Assembly: GCA_963773465.1 (NCBI GenBank)
Contig: CAVZBF010000004.1
Coordinates: forward strand, 868,001 to 932,000
Origin: VBAS01 sp963773465
GTDB lineage: Bacteria > Bacteroidota > Bacteroidia > Chitinophagales > Chitinophagaceae
DNA: 64,000 nt
Direction: 5' to 3'
Below are positions 54,074 to 63,976 of this stretch, in pieces (position 1 is the stretch's first letter; every line of letters starts with the position of its first letter). The notes beneath the pieces are model-generated. The model saw only the letters and a list, made by a program, of their open reading frames with translations, did not search any database and had not been told where the DNA came from. The position numbers were made by a program, and so were the translations under genes.

Positions 54074-54904
54074 ATGAAAAGAAAGATCTTCTTCCCCACC
54101 ATCTTTTTTATTTTACCATTTTTTCTTTCCGCACAATCCACCGCAAAAGAATGGTACACGAAAGGAATAGAATTAAAGAGTAAAAAAGATTGCAGCGGAG
54201 CATTAACCGCTTTTAAAAATGCTATCACTAAAAAAGCAGATCATAACAATGCATATTACGAAGCCGGTGTATGTTGTAATGAACTTGAAAATTTTGAGGA
54301 CGCTGTTGACTTTCTTGTTAGGTATAATCCCGTTTCAAATACAGATAAGAAAAATAAATACAATGAACTTGGATACGCATACTACAGGCTCCGGAGAGCA
54401 AAAGATGCAATAGTAGAATATGATAAAACACTTGCTTTATTTGCAAATAACGGTACCGCATTGCGGGGGATCGGGAACGTTTATTATGAGATCGAGGAAG
54501 ATCATGACAAAGCCATTTTCTATTTTGAAAAAGCACTTGCGGTAAATGAAGAAGAATCAAAACCCATTTATTATAAATTGGGATGGTTGTATAATGACAG
54601 GGAAAGATATGATGAGGCCATCAAAGTTCTTTTAAAGGCAATTGAATACGACAGTGAAGATTCCGGTTACAGGGAAGAGCTTGGATATGCATATTATATG
54701 AAAGAACAGTATGAATTCGCCATTACACAATTAAATAAAGCTATAAGCCTTGATGAAAATTCAAAACTCGGATATTATTATAAAGGCCTTTGCTTTATAG
54801 CTACTAATAAAAAAGGCGATGCAATGAGCATGTATTATAAGCTTAAAGAGCTTAGTGGCGAAGAAGCAGATGAGTTGCTGGAAAAGATAAATGGCATGAA
54901 ATAG
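54074..54904 (+). CDS. secreted TPR-repeat protein 1
   Basis: A 276-residue exported protein. Signal RKIFFPTIFFILPFFLSAQ, then about seven tetratricopeptide repeats (for example AKEWYTKGIELKSKKDCSGALTAFKNAI, YYRLRRAKDAIVEYDKTLAL, YYMKEQYEFAITQLNKAISLD). TPR proteins of this type are periplasmic scaffolds in many Bacteroidota. It is followed by a convergent small membrane gene and, further on, a homologous TPR gene, so the pair is a duplication. Partners unknown. Confidence 0.82.
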   Translation: MKRKIFFPTIFFILPFFLSAQSTAKEWYTKGIELKSKKDCSGALTAFKNAITKKADHNNAYYEAGVCCNELENFEDAVDFLVRYNPVSNTDKKNKYNELGYAYYRLRRAKDAIVEYDKTLALFANNGTALRGIGNVYYEIEEDHDKAIFYFEKALAVNEEESKPIYYKLGWLYNDRERYDEAIKVLLKAIEYDSEDSGYREELGYAYYMKEQYEFAITQLNKAISLDENSKLGYYYKGLCFIATNKKGDAMSMYYKLKELSGEEADELLEKINGMK

Positions 54905-54916
54905 AGACCGCGGCCT

Positions 54917-55138
54917 TCACTCAGTGTGGTTACTTTTTTTCCACCGGTAAAAAACATAACCTGCAATAAGGAAAGGAGTAGCGGCAAGATAAATGATACC
55001 GGCATTCAAGCCTTTGGCCGGTTTTTCACCCAGCTGTTGCGCCGTTTTGGTACAAATAGAACATTGTGCGGCAGAATATTGGAAAAGGAACGTCGAAAAC
55101 ACAACAGTACACACCACCACAATCACCCGTTTTTTCAT
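54917..55138 (-). CDS. small secreted membrane protein with CxxC motif
   Basis: A 73-residue protein: signal segment RVIVVVCTVVFSTFLFQYSA, then AQCSICTKTAQQLGEKPAKGLNAGIIYLAATPFLIAGYVFYRWKK. A CSIC motif just outside the signal site and one C-terminal membrane helix with a positive tail. The same CSxCTKTAxQLG arrangement recurs in Bacteroidota, but function is unknown; thiol chemistry or metal binding is possible. Lies between the two TPR genes on the opposite strand. Confidence 0.65.
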   Translation of the reverse strand: MKKRVIVVVCTVVFSTFLFQYSAAQCSICTKTAQQLGEKPAKGLNAGIIYLAATPFLIAGYVFYRWKKSNHTE

Positions 55139-55240
55139 AATAGTAAATAAGGAAGCAAAAATACGACAGAATAATTTAGCAGTAAATGCGTTTTATTCTA
55201 TTGTGAAAGTTGCTTACACAAAAATCTTTAAACCCGTAAA

Positions 55241-56377
55241 AATGAGATCTTCATACTTCTCTGATTATTATCCTGTTTTTTCCCGTCCTCGCTTATTGCC
55301 AAACCACGGCCCAGGAATGGTACGATAAAGGCGTTAAACTAAAAGGCGAAAAAAATCCCGGTGATGCCATCAATGCACTGAAGGAAGCAGTAAAATTAAA
55401 AAGTGATTATAAAGAAGCCTGGTATGAAATGGGCTGGTGCCAGAATGATATAAAAGATTACCCTGGCGCAATATATTCATTGACGAAAGCAAGAGCTTTA
55501 TGGACAGGGAGTACCTAAAGTTCATTTTGAGCTTGGCTATGCATTTGAAAAGACGAGCAGTGTTGATTCGGCTATCAGTCAATATAACCAGGCTTTGCAA
55601 TTAAATAATACGTACTCTTTGGCCTACAAGCAACTTGGATATATTTATTATAATAAAAGTGATCACCAAACTGCTCTTACAAATTTTTCGAAATATGAAG
55701 AGGTAGCCAGGAACCCGATAAATGATTATTTGTACTGGTACCGTAAAGGATATATGCAAAATGCACTGAAGCAGTATGACCAGGCCAAGATCAGCCTGAA
55801 TAAATCATTGGAGTTTAAAACAGATTATGCCAACACTTACCTGGAGCTTGGATTTTCCTGTAAAAATTTAAAGCAAGATGATGACGCCATTGCGTGGTAT
55901 AAAAAAGCAATAGATCTTGATCCCAAAAGTCATGTGCCTCTCAATGGGATTGGCGAAGTATACCGGGATAATAAAAAAGATTTAAATGAAGCAATGAACT
56001 GGTATAAAAAAACGCTGGCAATGAATCCCGATGAACGCAAAGCTAATTTTGGCGTAGGCTTTTGCCATAACAGTCTCGGCAATTATTCAGAAGCCATTAC
56101 ACATTTACAAAAAGCGATCCGGCAGGAGCCTACATATACTGCCGCTTATGTTGAGTTAGGTTACAGCCAATATAAAACGGGTGATAACTCAGCTGCATTG
56201 GAAAGCTTCAATAAGGCGCTTTCATTGAATCCAAAAAATGAAAATGCCAGGTACTATGCGACGCTGGTATATATCGTCCAAAACAATAAATCGATGGCTC
56301 AAAAAATGGTAGATGAACTAAAGGGCCTGAATTCGAAACATGTACCGGTCTTACAGGAAAAAGTAGATAAATTATAA
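55241..56377 (+). CDS. secreted TPR-repeat protein 2 (two frameshifts)
   Basis: About 378 residues. A hydrophobic signal (YFSLIIILFFPVLAYCQT, after correcting near 55265) is followed by AQEWYDKGVKLKGEKNPGDAINALKEAV, which matches AKEWYTKGIELKSKKDCSGALTAFKNAI of TPR protein 1. About nine TPR units follow, including LGYIYYNKSDHQTALTNFSKYEE and VELGYSQYKTGDNSAALESFNKALSLNP. A second break is near 55515. Longer than its neighbour by two to three repeats. Terminated by a strong hairpin. Confidence 0.8.
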
Positions 56378-56423
56378 ACCCGATTGCTATAAAGAATACA
56401 ATACTACCCCAATAAAAAAAACG

Positions 56424-56456
56424 AAGGCTGTCCTTTATATTGGACAGCCTTTTAAT
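56424..56456. terminator. terminator between TPR 2 and convergent lipoprotein
   Basis: AAGGCTGTCC/GGACAGCCTT stem around TTTATATT, with A-rich and T-rich sides, so it can act in both directions. Confidence 0.8.
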
Positions 56457-56476
56457 TTTAATTGTAGCTTCTGTAA

Positions 56477-56902
56477 CTACAGCTTGTTCATGTCTATTTT
56501 GCCTCCGTCTGAAGAATTATTATCATACCCCCATGTTCCTGTCAACTTTCCCGTAGCAGGATCAAATGTTGCAGAAACAGAATAAGTACTGAATGGAGAC
56601 CATACAATAGAATAAGTTGCCGTCAAGGTATTGCCATTCATTTGCCATGTTCCCTGACCAATAACGGCCCCTGAATTAGTGCCGATCTCCTGGAACACAC
56701 CTCCTGCTTTAATATTGTATTTCTGATCTTCAGAAGGTACATCGTTGCCAAATCCAGACTTACCTGAATACATCCCTTCGACAGAAGAGGCTGCAGGTTT
56801 AACATCATTGTCTTTTTTGCAGGAAACAAAGGTGAACGTTGCGAGAAGCATGATTGTCACTACTCTTAAAAATTTTGTTGCATTAGCTTTTACGAGTTGC
56901 AT
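56477..56902 (-). CDS. lipocalin-like lipoprotein
   Basis: A 141-residue lipoprotein. Signal FLRVVTIMLLATFTFVSC with lipobox FVSC, then KKDNDVKPAAS… and a beta-rich region, VEGMYSGKSGFGNDVPSEDQ, GVFQEIGTNSGAVIGQGTWQMNGNTLTATYSI, FDPATGKLTGTWGYDNN. The xGTW motifs and size fit lipocalin-like/DUF4488-type Bacteroidota lipoproteins. No catalytic residues seen. It is opposite to the TPR gene and unrelated to the response regulator downstream. Confidence 0.65.
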   Translation of the reverse strand: MQLVKANATKFLRVVTIMLLATFTFVSCKKDNDVKPAASSVEGMYSGKSGFGNDVPSEDQKYNIKAGGVFQEIGTNSGAVIGQGTWQMNGNTLTATYSIVWSPFSTYSVSATFDPATGKLTGTWGYDNNSSDGGKIDMNKL

Positions 56903-57099
56903 TTTAAAAAGGTTTAATAGTTAATAATTTTTAATTACAACTCAAAGCTATGTTCGAACCAGGGCAAACAAAAGCAGTTATGATCAAACAGTAATATTCA
57001 TTGAGAGAATTGCCTGACTGGGTTTTTATTTGCAATTTTTATTATGAGTTCCTGTAAAAGGAATGCGCAACCAATACTTTTAGTGAGTGATAAATTAAG

Positions 57100-57144
57100 C
57101 GTGAAGAATAAAAAAAATGCTGGCTCCCCGTGACAAGGCCAGCA
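57100..57144 (-). terminator. terminator after LytTR regulator
   Basis: Minus-strand TGCTGGC/GCCAGCA stem followed by TTTTTTTTATTC. Confidence 0.78.
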
Positions 57145-57175
57145 CAACTTCTTTCAATCATTGGTTGATTGCTAT

Positions 57176-57931
57176 TCAGAACTTAGAGAATAATTCAACA
57201 AACTCTTGTTTTTTTGTACGGGAGATGCTCACATTTGATCCATCATCCATGATCACATAACCTCCTTCACCCCGGACATATTTTTTTATATGATTAAGGT
57301 TTATGAGAAATGAATTATGTATGCGGTAAAAATCCGGTCCTGATAACGTTTCATCAATTTCTTTCATTGGTTTTGACACCAGTATTTTTCTACCGTCTTT
57401 TAATACCACCCTGGTATAATTGCTGTCCGATTCACAAAAAATAATTTCAGCTGTCGATATAAATAACATTCCATCGGAGGTAGTAAGTGCTATCCGTGGA
57501 ATAGTTTGTTTTTCCGTACTCCGGATATGCTGCATCAGCAGTTGCATCTGTTCTTTCATTAATGGAGTCCTTTTCTTTTCCGCTCTTTCGATTGTTTTAA
57601 CCAGGTCATCCGGGTCCACAGGCTTTAATAAATAATTTAAAGCGCTATACCGGAATGCCTTAATAGCAAACTGCTGGTAAGCAGTTATAAATACTACATC
57701 AAAAAAAAGCTCCTCGAACTTTTCCAGCATATCAAAGCCATTCATATTTGGCATTTCGATATCAAGAAAAACTATATCGGGCTTAAATTGATTAATAGCA
57801 GCTATTCCCTCCCCGGCATTATTGCAGATCGCTTCAATCTTCACCTGCGGGCAATAGGTCTGTAACAACATTTCCATTACTTCGAGGCTATCGGCTTCAT
57901 CATCAATTAAAATACAACGTATCATAGTCAT
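57176..57931 (-). CDS. LytTR response regulator, partner of propeller kinase
   Basis: A 251-residue regulator (start at ATG 57931; a longer frame to 57970 begins inside a hairpin repeat). Receiver with IDDEAD, phospho-Asp in IVFLDIEMPNMNG and Lys in LLKPVDPDDL. The LytTR domain is IALTTSDGMLFISTAEIIFCESDSNYTRVVLKDG…FYRIHNSFLINLNHIKKYVRGEGGYVIMDDGSNVSIS. The kinase gene upstream is separated only by a hairpin repeat, so they form one unit. Targets unknown. Confidence 0.9.
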   Translation of the reverse strand: MTMIRCILIDDEADSLEVMEMLLQTYCPQVKIEAICNNAGEGIAAINQFKPDIVFLDIEMPNMNGFDMLEKFEELFFDVVFITAYQQFAIKAFRYSALNYLLKPVDPDDLVKTIERAEKKRTPLMKEQMQLLMQHIRSTEKQTIPRIALTTSDGMLFISTAEIIFCESDSNYTRVVLKDGRKILVSKPMKEIDETLSGPDFYRIHNSFLINLNHIKKYVRGEGGYVIMDDGSNVSISRTKKQEFVELFSKF

Positions 57932-57959
57932 AAATTTTATCTGTTCTTTAATTTGTTCG

Positions 57960-58011
57960 TGAATAGTCAATGGTGAATCGTGAATATGTTATTGACCATT
58001 GACGATTCACC
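57960..58011. repeat. GTGAATCG hairpin between kinase and regulator
   Basis: Arms GGTGAATCGT (57972-57981) and ACGATTCACC (58002-58011) within further GTGAATAG and ATTGACCATTGACG words. It lies within the operon, so it may tune regulator expression, and it overlaps the possible longer N-terminus of the regulator (MTIHEQIKEQIKF). Confidence 0.55.
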
Positions 58012-58019
58012 AACCACGA

Positions 58020-61000
58020 TCATATGGGTATTGTCAATATCACTTTAGTACCAGTTGCTTCACTATTATCATCATCAAGATCAATAATATTAATGCTTGC
58101 ATTCAGCGAAGCATATTGATTCAGCATAGCAATTCTTTCTTCCGTCAGCTTCATGCCAAGCGATTTATTGGCCGTAGCAGATTTGCTTTTTAGTTCTTTT
58201 GCTTTAGCACGGCCAATACCATTGTCTTCAATTATACATTGCAGCATGTTATCGGATGTCTTTTTTACAAAAACGGAAAGCTTACCCCCGGTTTCTTTAT
58301 GTAATAATCCATGCCAGATAGCATTTTCAACATAAGGTTGAATGATAAGCGGGGGCACTTGCAGGGTATCCGGGCTTATATTTTCATCCACAATTATTTC
58401 ATAAGAAAATTTATTAGTGAACCGGAGAGATTCCATTTCAATGTAGAGCTTCAGGGCTTCGAGTTCACCCGACAGCGGCACTTCCCTGCTGTTTGAATTG
58501 TCGAGTATCAGCCGGATCAGTTTGGCAAACCGGGTTAGATAACGGGAAGCATTTGCATGATCATTTTTTAAAATATACTTGTTGATGGAGTTTAACGAGT
58601 TAAAAATAAAATGCGGATTCATCTGGGCCCGCAAAGCTTTCATTTCTGTTTCAGATATTTTTTTATTGTAAATGGTTTTTAATCTCTCGCTATACCGAAC
58701 CCTGTTGATCCTGAACTGAACAATTGCGATAATAAACCCAATCAGTAAGATCGTTGAAACAAGAACAAACCACCACCGTTTCCAAAGTGGCGGAATTATT
58801 TCAATGCTTAATTTGTTTGATGCTGTTGTCCAGTTTATTTTGTCAATACTTGCTTTCACGATGAAATCATATTTACCCGGGGGTAATGACGGATAACGTA
58901 CATCATGCAGATCAGTTCCTCTCTGCCAATCTTTATCATAGCCTTTCAGCATATATTCATAAGCAATATTGCGTGAACCCGTAAGGTTGATCGCCGTAAA
59001 GTAAAACTGTACACTGTTTTCCGTGTGTTTCAATTTTAGATCCTGTGAATTATCAAACCGGATAACAGAATTTGGCAGTGAGACCTGGTAAATATTTACA
59101 CGTAGCTGGGCTGTATAATTCTTTATCTGCGATGGATCAAAATAATTAATACCGCGGTGAGTGCCAAAATAAAGATTACCATCTCTCGTTTTACAAGAAG
59201 CATCAAAGCGGAAACCATCAGTACTAATGCCTGCATTCTCCTCAAAGTATTCAAGGGTACTTTTAACGGGATCATATTTTACAAGACATTTATTATTGGC
59301 GATCCATGCGTAGCCATTATCATCAGTTATAATACTTTCACACCGGGCATAACGCATTCCATTTGCCTTTGAAAAAGTTTTTATTCCTCCGTTGGCAGCA
59401 ATAACACTGAACCCGGTAAGATGTGCCGCATAAATATTACTGTACTTATCGGTTGTAATTGAATTGGCTGTATTGGTCAAAAGGCCATTCGCGGTTGTAT
59501 AATTTGTAAGCTGACCTTTGCTTTTATCATAACAGTAAATACCATAACGCTGAGTACCCATCCATAATCGGCGTGAGCTATCTTCAAATAATGAAATAAC
59601 AACCTTTACTGCAGCTTCTTTTAATACAAGATGATCATGAAACGTTGTTATATTAAAATTATCAGGATTGATCTGGTAAATTCCTCCAAAACTGCAGGCC
59701 CATATACTCCCATCCTTACTTTCCATCAGTACATTCACATATGTGTTTCGCACTTCCGGCCCTAATGAAGTGTCTTTTGTTATTAGGTCAAATACTCCCG
59801 TTTGCTTATTAAATAATGCAACACCTGCGCCAATTGCGCCAATCCATATCCTGTCCTTCCTGTCAATACAAATAGTCCGCAACTCAAGATTACGTGGCCC
59901 CAAAACAGGATCATTAAAAAAATAATAATAGAATTCGGAAATGTTTGTTTTTCTATCCCAGCGGATAAGCCGGTCAATTGTTGTGATCCAAAGATACCCG
60001 TGTTTATCCTCCGCCATCACATTAATATGTCCGTCAAAAATATTTCCATGCCTATCCTTAAATATTCTTTTATACACGGAGCTTTTATTATTGATATTTG
60101 AAATGCTAACCCCGGCCGACTGAGAACCTGTAATTAATTCCCCATTATTGCCGGCAAATACGCGGTAGAGTATATTAGCTGCAACTGTAGAAGTATTTAA
60201 GGGATCATGTTTGTAGGCAGTTATTTTTCCTGTTATACTATCTATCATCACTAATCCACCAAGCAAAGTAGCGATCACAAGACTTCCGTCAGATGTTTTT
60301 ACCATCTCTGTAACCCGCGGACTCGATCTTTTTCCTTCCGTTTCGTTATATATAGTAAATGTTTTTATTGCCTGCTGTGCAGTAATGTCAATTACAGAAA
60401 TAAAGCCATGACGTGTGGCTACTGCAATGCTATTATCATTATACCTGCAGGCCGTAACAGCATTTGGAATATTTTTTTCAAAAATCTTTACATGTTTTTC
60501 GTGATCTATAACTACCACTCTTTGCTCATAAACATAAATGGTTTTTGTTTTTGAAAAAGGCACTGCTATATTCACGTCCTTACTATCGATAAGCCCCGAT
60601 AACCCTTCTATCCTTTCAAGCTGTTTTTTTCTTTCATTAAACGCATAATGTCCTTCCGCAGTAAACAACACAATTCCATAGCTATCCGTTTCAAAAACCG
60701 CATAGCAAAAAAATCTTTCCGTCTTATCCGGGAGCTGTAATGAATGAAATTTTCTTTCCTCATCAGCCCAGGCTACACTGCCCGGCGTTGAAACCCAAAT
60801 ACGATTCTTACTGTCACAGTATAATTGTCTTATTGTATCTGAAGGCAAACCAGCCTGGGAAGATTTGAACCAACTGGTAATAGTATACCCGTCGTATTTA
60901 TTTAATCCATCGCCGGTACCGATCCATAAAAATCCTTTCTTATCAATTACAAGGCTTTGAATATAATTATCCGATAAACCGTTTGACGTATTGAGATGAG

Positions 61001-61082
61001 AAAAAGAAACGACCTGGCTGAAAACGGGTTGCTGTGTTAGCAATAAAACAATTATGCTTACTATGATGCCCTTACTTTTCAA
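58020..61082 (-). CDS. propeller-domain sensor histidine kinase
   Basis: A 1020-residue membrane sensor. Signal KGIIVSIIVLLLTQQPVFS, then two seven-bladed Reg_prop propellers (about 30-690, blades of the form GFLWIGTGDGLNKYDG, RIWVSTPG, YLWITTIDRLIRWD, RIWIGAIGAGVALFN), a Y_Y_Y domain (about 700-765, LPPGKYDFIVKAS), a membrane helix (WWFVLVSTILLIGFIIAIVQF), and a LytS-type kinase (MKALRAQMNPHFIFNSLNSINKYIL; YVENAIWHGLLHK; KSLGMKLTEERIAML). In Bacteroidota such sensors often detect glycans; the polysaccharide locus at 29-36 kb could be a target. It pairs with the LytTR regulator below. Intact. Confidence 0.93.
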   Translation of the reverse strand: MKSKGIIVSIIVLLLTQQPVFSQVVSFSHLNTSNGLSDNYIQSLVIDKKGFLWIGTGDGLNKYDGYTITSWFKSSQAGLPSDTIRQLYCDSKNRIWVSTPGSVAWADEERKFHSLQLPDKTERFFCYAVFETDSYGIVLFTAEGHYAFNERKKQLERIEGLSGLIDSKDVNIAVPFSKTKTIYVYEQRVVVIDHEKHVKIFEKNIPNAVTACRYNDNSIAVATRHGFISVIDITAQQAIKTFTIYNETEGKRSSPRVTEMVKTSDGSLVIATLLGGLVMIDSITGKITAYKHDPLNTSTVAANILYRVFAGNNGELITGSQSAGVSISNINNKSSVYKRIFKDRHGNIFDGHINVMAEDKHGYLWITTIDRLIRWDRKTNISEFYYYFFNDPVLGPRNLELRTICIDRKDRIWIGAIGAGVALFNKQTGVFDLITKDTSLGPEVRNTYVNVLMESKDGSIWACSFGGIYQINPDNFNITTFHDHLVLKEAAVKVVISLFEDSSRRLWMGTQRYGIYCYDKSKGQLTNYTTANGLLTNTANSITTDKYSNIYAAHLTGFSVIAANGGIKTFSKANGMRYARCESIITDDNGYAWIANNKCLVKYDPVKSTLEYFEENAGISTDGFRFDASCKTRDGNLYFGTHRGINYFDPSQIKNYTAQLRVNIYQVSLPNSVIRFDNSQDLKLKHTENSVQFYFTAINLTGSRNIAYEYMLKGYDKDWQRGTDLHDVRYPSLPPGKYDFIVKASIDKINWTTASNKLSIEIIPPLWKRWWFVLVSTILLIGFIIAIVQFRINRVRYSERLKTIYNKKISETEMKALRAQMNPHFIFNSLNSINKYILKNDHANASRYLTRFAKLIRLILDNSNSREVPLSGELEALKLYIEMESLRFTNKFSYEIIVDENISPDTLQVPPLIIQPYVENAIWHGLLHKETGGKLSVFVKKTSDNMLQCIIEDNGIGRAKAKELKSKSATANKSLGMKLTEERIAMLNQYASLNASINIIDLDDDNSEATGTKVILTIPI

Positions 61083-61386
61083 GTTGATGTTTTAGCTATT
61101 CTAAATTTAAACAGATTATCCGGCTTTCAATGCACGGAACTATTCTCTCCGGTGCTAATGTCTTTATTTACAGCAGGATATTAAAAGAAGCAATGAGTAA
61201 ATGGATATCCTTATTGAGAGATTGGAAGGGTAAAGTAAAGACGTTTTTATTCATCGGTTTTCTTCTCATTTGAATTTTAACGGATCTATCAATGAAAATA
61301 GCCATTTGCTCATCAGCATTTTTAATGAAGTGGTTACGATTATACTTTCACCCCGAAACAAAAAGTAACCATTAAAAAAAATTAAA

Positions 61387-61970
61387 ATGAAAAAGCTATT
61401 AGTAACCGCAACAGCAATACTGCTTGTAAGCGCTGCATTTATTTCTTGTAAAAAAGAAAAAGAAGAAATACCTGCACAACAGGAACAACCTACAACCTTA
61501 AACCAGGGCAATGGAATTATGGAAACAATCCAAAGGGGACCGAATGGAACGAATGTTGTTTTTTCTAACTGGATCCAGCCCAAACAGATCCTGACTGGAT
61601 ATACGGGATGCTGGTTATACAATTCACACGGACATGCTTACCACAAGCGCTAACAGATGCTGTAAGAGATAAGGGAATGGTACTGTGTATTATTAATCAA
61701 TTTTAATAGATATATAAGACTGCTACCGAATGAAAGCCTTGGTGAAGACCTGGTGTTGGATTATCGTTTTGAAACTGGAAAAATTACGGAAGATATCGAA
61801 ATGTACGGAGGACGATCGGTTTACGGTAATAATTTCCTCACCATAAAATTCCGCTATGTGCTTGATCCCAAGTTCTGCTTTTGGTGGCACTGGAGGATGG
61901 AAGAATAAACAACCCTGTTGATTACAGTGATTATAATGCAGTGTGTGAATATTATGGAATTGAAAAATAA
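61387..61970 (+). CDS. uncharacterised lipoprotein (several frameshifts)
   Basis: About 190 residues on joining frames. Signal KKLLVTATAILLVSAAFISC with lipobox AFISC, then KKEKEEIPAQQEQPTTL, 'GIMETIQRGPNGTNVVFSNWIQPKQIL', 'LTDAVRDKGMVLCII', and later 'LLPNESLGEDLVLDYRFETGKITEDIEMYGGRSVYGNNFLTIKFRY', a lipocalin- or beta-sandwich-like C-terminus. At least four breaks lie between 61640 and 61890. It diverges from the propeller kinase gene, whose 300-base upstream region separates them. Unknown function. Confidence 0.6.
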
Positions 61971-61980
61971 TTTGCAATAA

Positions 61981-62015
61981 AAAAGCTGCCCCAATTAAAT
62001 CGGGCAGCTTTTTCT
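61981..62015. terminator. bidirectional terminator between lipoprotein and typA
   Basis: AAAAGCTGCCC/GGGCAGCTTTT stem with CAATTAAATC loop, flanked by A and T runs. Confidence 0.8.
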
Positions 62016-62031
62016 ATTTATATGATAAAAA

Positions 62032-63856
62032 TTATACGGCTTCCGCACCCATCCTTTTGCCTTGCTTCTTTCTCTCATCTTCATCCAGGATCACTTTACG
62101 CATACGAATGAAATTCGGAGTTACTTCAATACATTCATCCTGCTGAATATATTCCATGCATTCTTCCAGTGTCATCAATGTTTTAGGAGCAATGCGTGTG
62201 GCATCATCACTTCCGCTTGCACGGTGGTTGGTCAGTTTTTTTGCTTCGGTAGCATTTACAACCAGATCACCTGGTTTAATATTCTCGGCAATGATCTGTC
62301 CTGCATAAACTTCTTCTCCCGGGTCAACAAAAAATGTTCCCCTGTCCTGTAATTTATCGATGGAATAACCTGTTGTTTTATCCTGATTCTTTGAAAGCAA
62401 TACACCATTATTTCTTCCGGGAATAGGTCCTTTCCAGGGTTTGTATTCAGTAAAGCGATGAGCCATCACAGCTTCACCGGCGGTATTGGTAAGCATTTGC
62501 GTACGCAACCCGATCAATCCTCTTGAAGGAATTTCAAATTCAAGATGCTGCATATCACCTTTGGTTTCCATCACAGCATTTCACCTTTACGTCTGTGTTA
62601 CAAGGTCAATCACTTTGCTTGCAAATTCCTGCGGCACATCCACCACCAGGTTTTCATAAGGCTCACATTTTTTACCGTTGATCTCTTTTACAATAACCTG
62701 TGGTTGACCTACAGTTAATTCATATCCTTCGCGGCGCATGGTTTCAACCAATATACCCAAGATGCAGAATACCACGGCCATAAACCATGAAGCTATCGCC
62801 ACTCATCAGTATCTTCTACTCTTAATGCAAGGTTTTTTTCTGTTTCTTTCATCAGCCTGTCACGCAAGTGGCGGCAGGTAACAAATTTTCCATCTTTACC
62901 AAAGAAAGGAGAGTTGTTAATGCTGAACAGCATGTTCATCGTTGGTTCATCCACACTGATCACCGGCAATGCTTCAGGATTTTCAACATCAGCAATGGTA
63001 TCACCAATATTAAAATCTTCAATACCAACCACTGCACAAAGATCACCGGCAATTACTTCAGTTACTTTTTTCTTTACCCATTCCTTCAAACACATACAAC
63101 TCTTTTACTTTCGATTTTCTTTATCGATGCCATCAGCCTGCATCAATGCAACCTGCTGATTTTCTTTTATCACACCACGGCTTACTTTACCAATAGCAAT
63201 ACGTCCAAGGAAAGAAGAATAATCAAGTGAAGTGATCTGCATTTGCAAAGGACCTTCATTCACTTTTGGTGGCGGCACATATTTTAAAATACCATCCAGC
63301 AAAGGATTAATATTATCGATTTGTGTCAAGTGAATCATTGAACCAGCCATTTTTCCCTGAACCATAAAAGGTAGGGAAATTCAATTGTTCTTCTGTGGCA
63401 TCAAGGTTAAAGAATAATTCAAATACGGCATCATGCACTTCATCAGGACGGCAATTTGGTTTATCAACTTTATTGATAACAACGATCGGCTTAAGATTTA
63501 ACTGCAATGCTTTTTGCAACACAAATCGTGTTTGCGGCATTGGTCCTTCAAAAGCATCCACCAGCAGACAAAACACCATCGGCCATTTTCAATACCCTTT
63601 CCACTTCACCGCCAAAATCGGCGTGACCAGGCGTATCAATCACATTAATCTTAACATCTTTATAAACAACGGCAGCATTCTTACTAAAAATAGTGATGCC
63701 TCTTTCCCTTTCCAGGTCATTGCTATCCATGATCAGATCACCGGTTTCCTGGTTATCCCGAAATACTTTGGTAGCATGTAATATCTTATCAACCAGTGTA
63801 GTTTTACCATGGTCAACGTGAGCAATGATCGCAATATTTCTAATTTCCATACTCAT
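62032..63856 (-). CDS. typA: ribosome-associated GTPase TypA/BipA (five or more frameshifts)
   Basis: Six frame pieces join to about 608 residues, the normal length. G1 AHVDHGKTTLVDKIL, G2 RERGITI, G3 DTPGHADFGGEVERVL, G4 NKVDKP (VVINKVDKPNCRP), then domain II (SLDYSSFLGRIAIGKVSRG), and the C-terminal domain (LEFEIPSRGLIGLRTQMLT, GTFFVDPGEEVYAGQIIAEN, KAKKLTNHRASGSDDATRIAP-type segment AKKLTNHRASGSDDAT). TypA binds the ribosome under stress. It is nearly universal, so the dense breaks are most likely sequence errors. Start is ATG 63856 (or 63850). Confidence 0.93.
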
Positions 63857-63941
63857 TTTTAACGAGCGGCGAAGGTACGCTAATTCACCGGGGCAACGAA
63901 GAAATTGAGAAGGTTTATTATGATCACCAACTGTTAAACCT

Positions 63942-63976
63942 TGATTTGACTTCCGTTGCAGTCGCACTCTTTCTAC
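63942..63976 (-). repeat. dispersed ~60-bp repeat, partial copy F
   Basis: On the minus strand AGAGTGCGACTGCAACGGAA matches the GTGCGACGCAACGGAAG core with one inserted T. A truncated AGATAGCTATCG palindrome ends the window just upstream. Confidence 0.5.
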
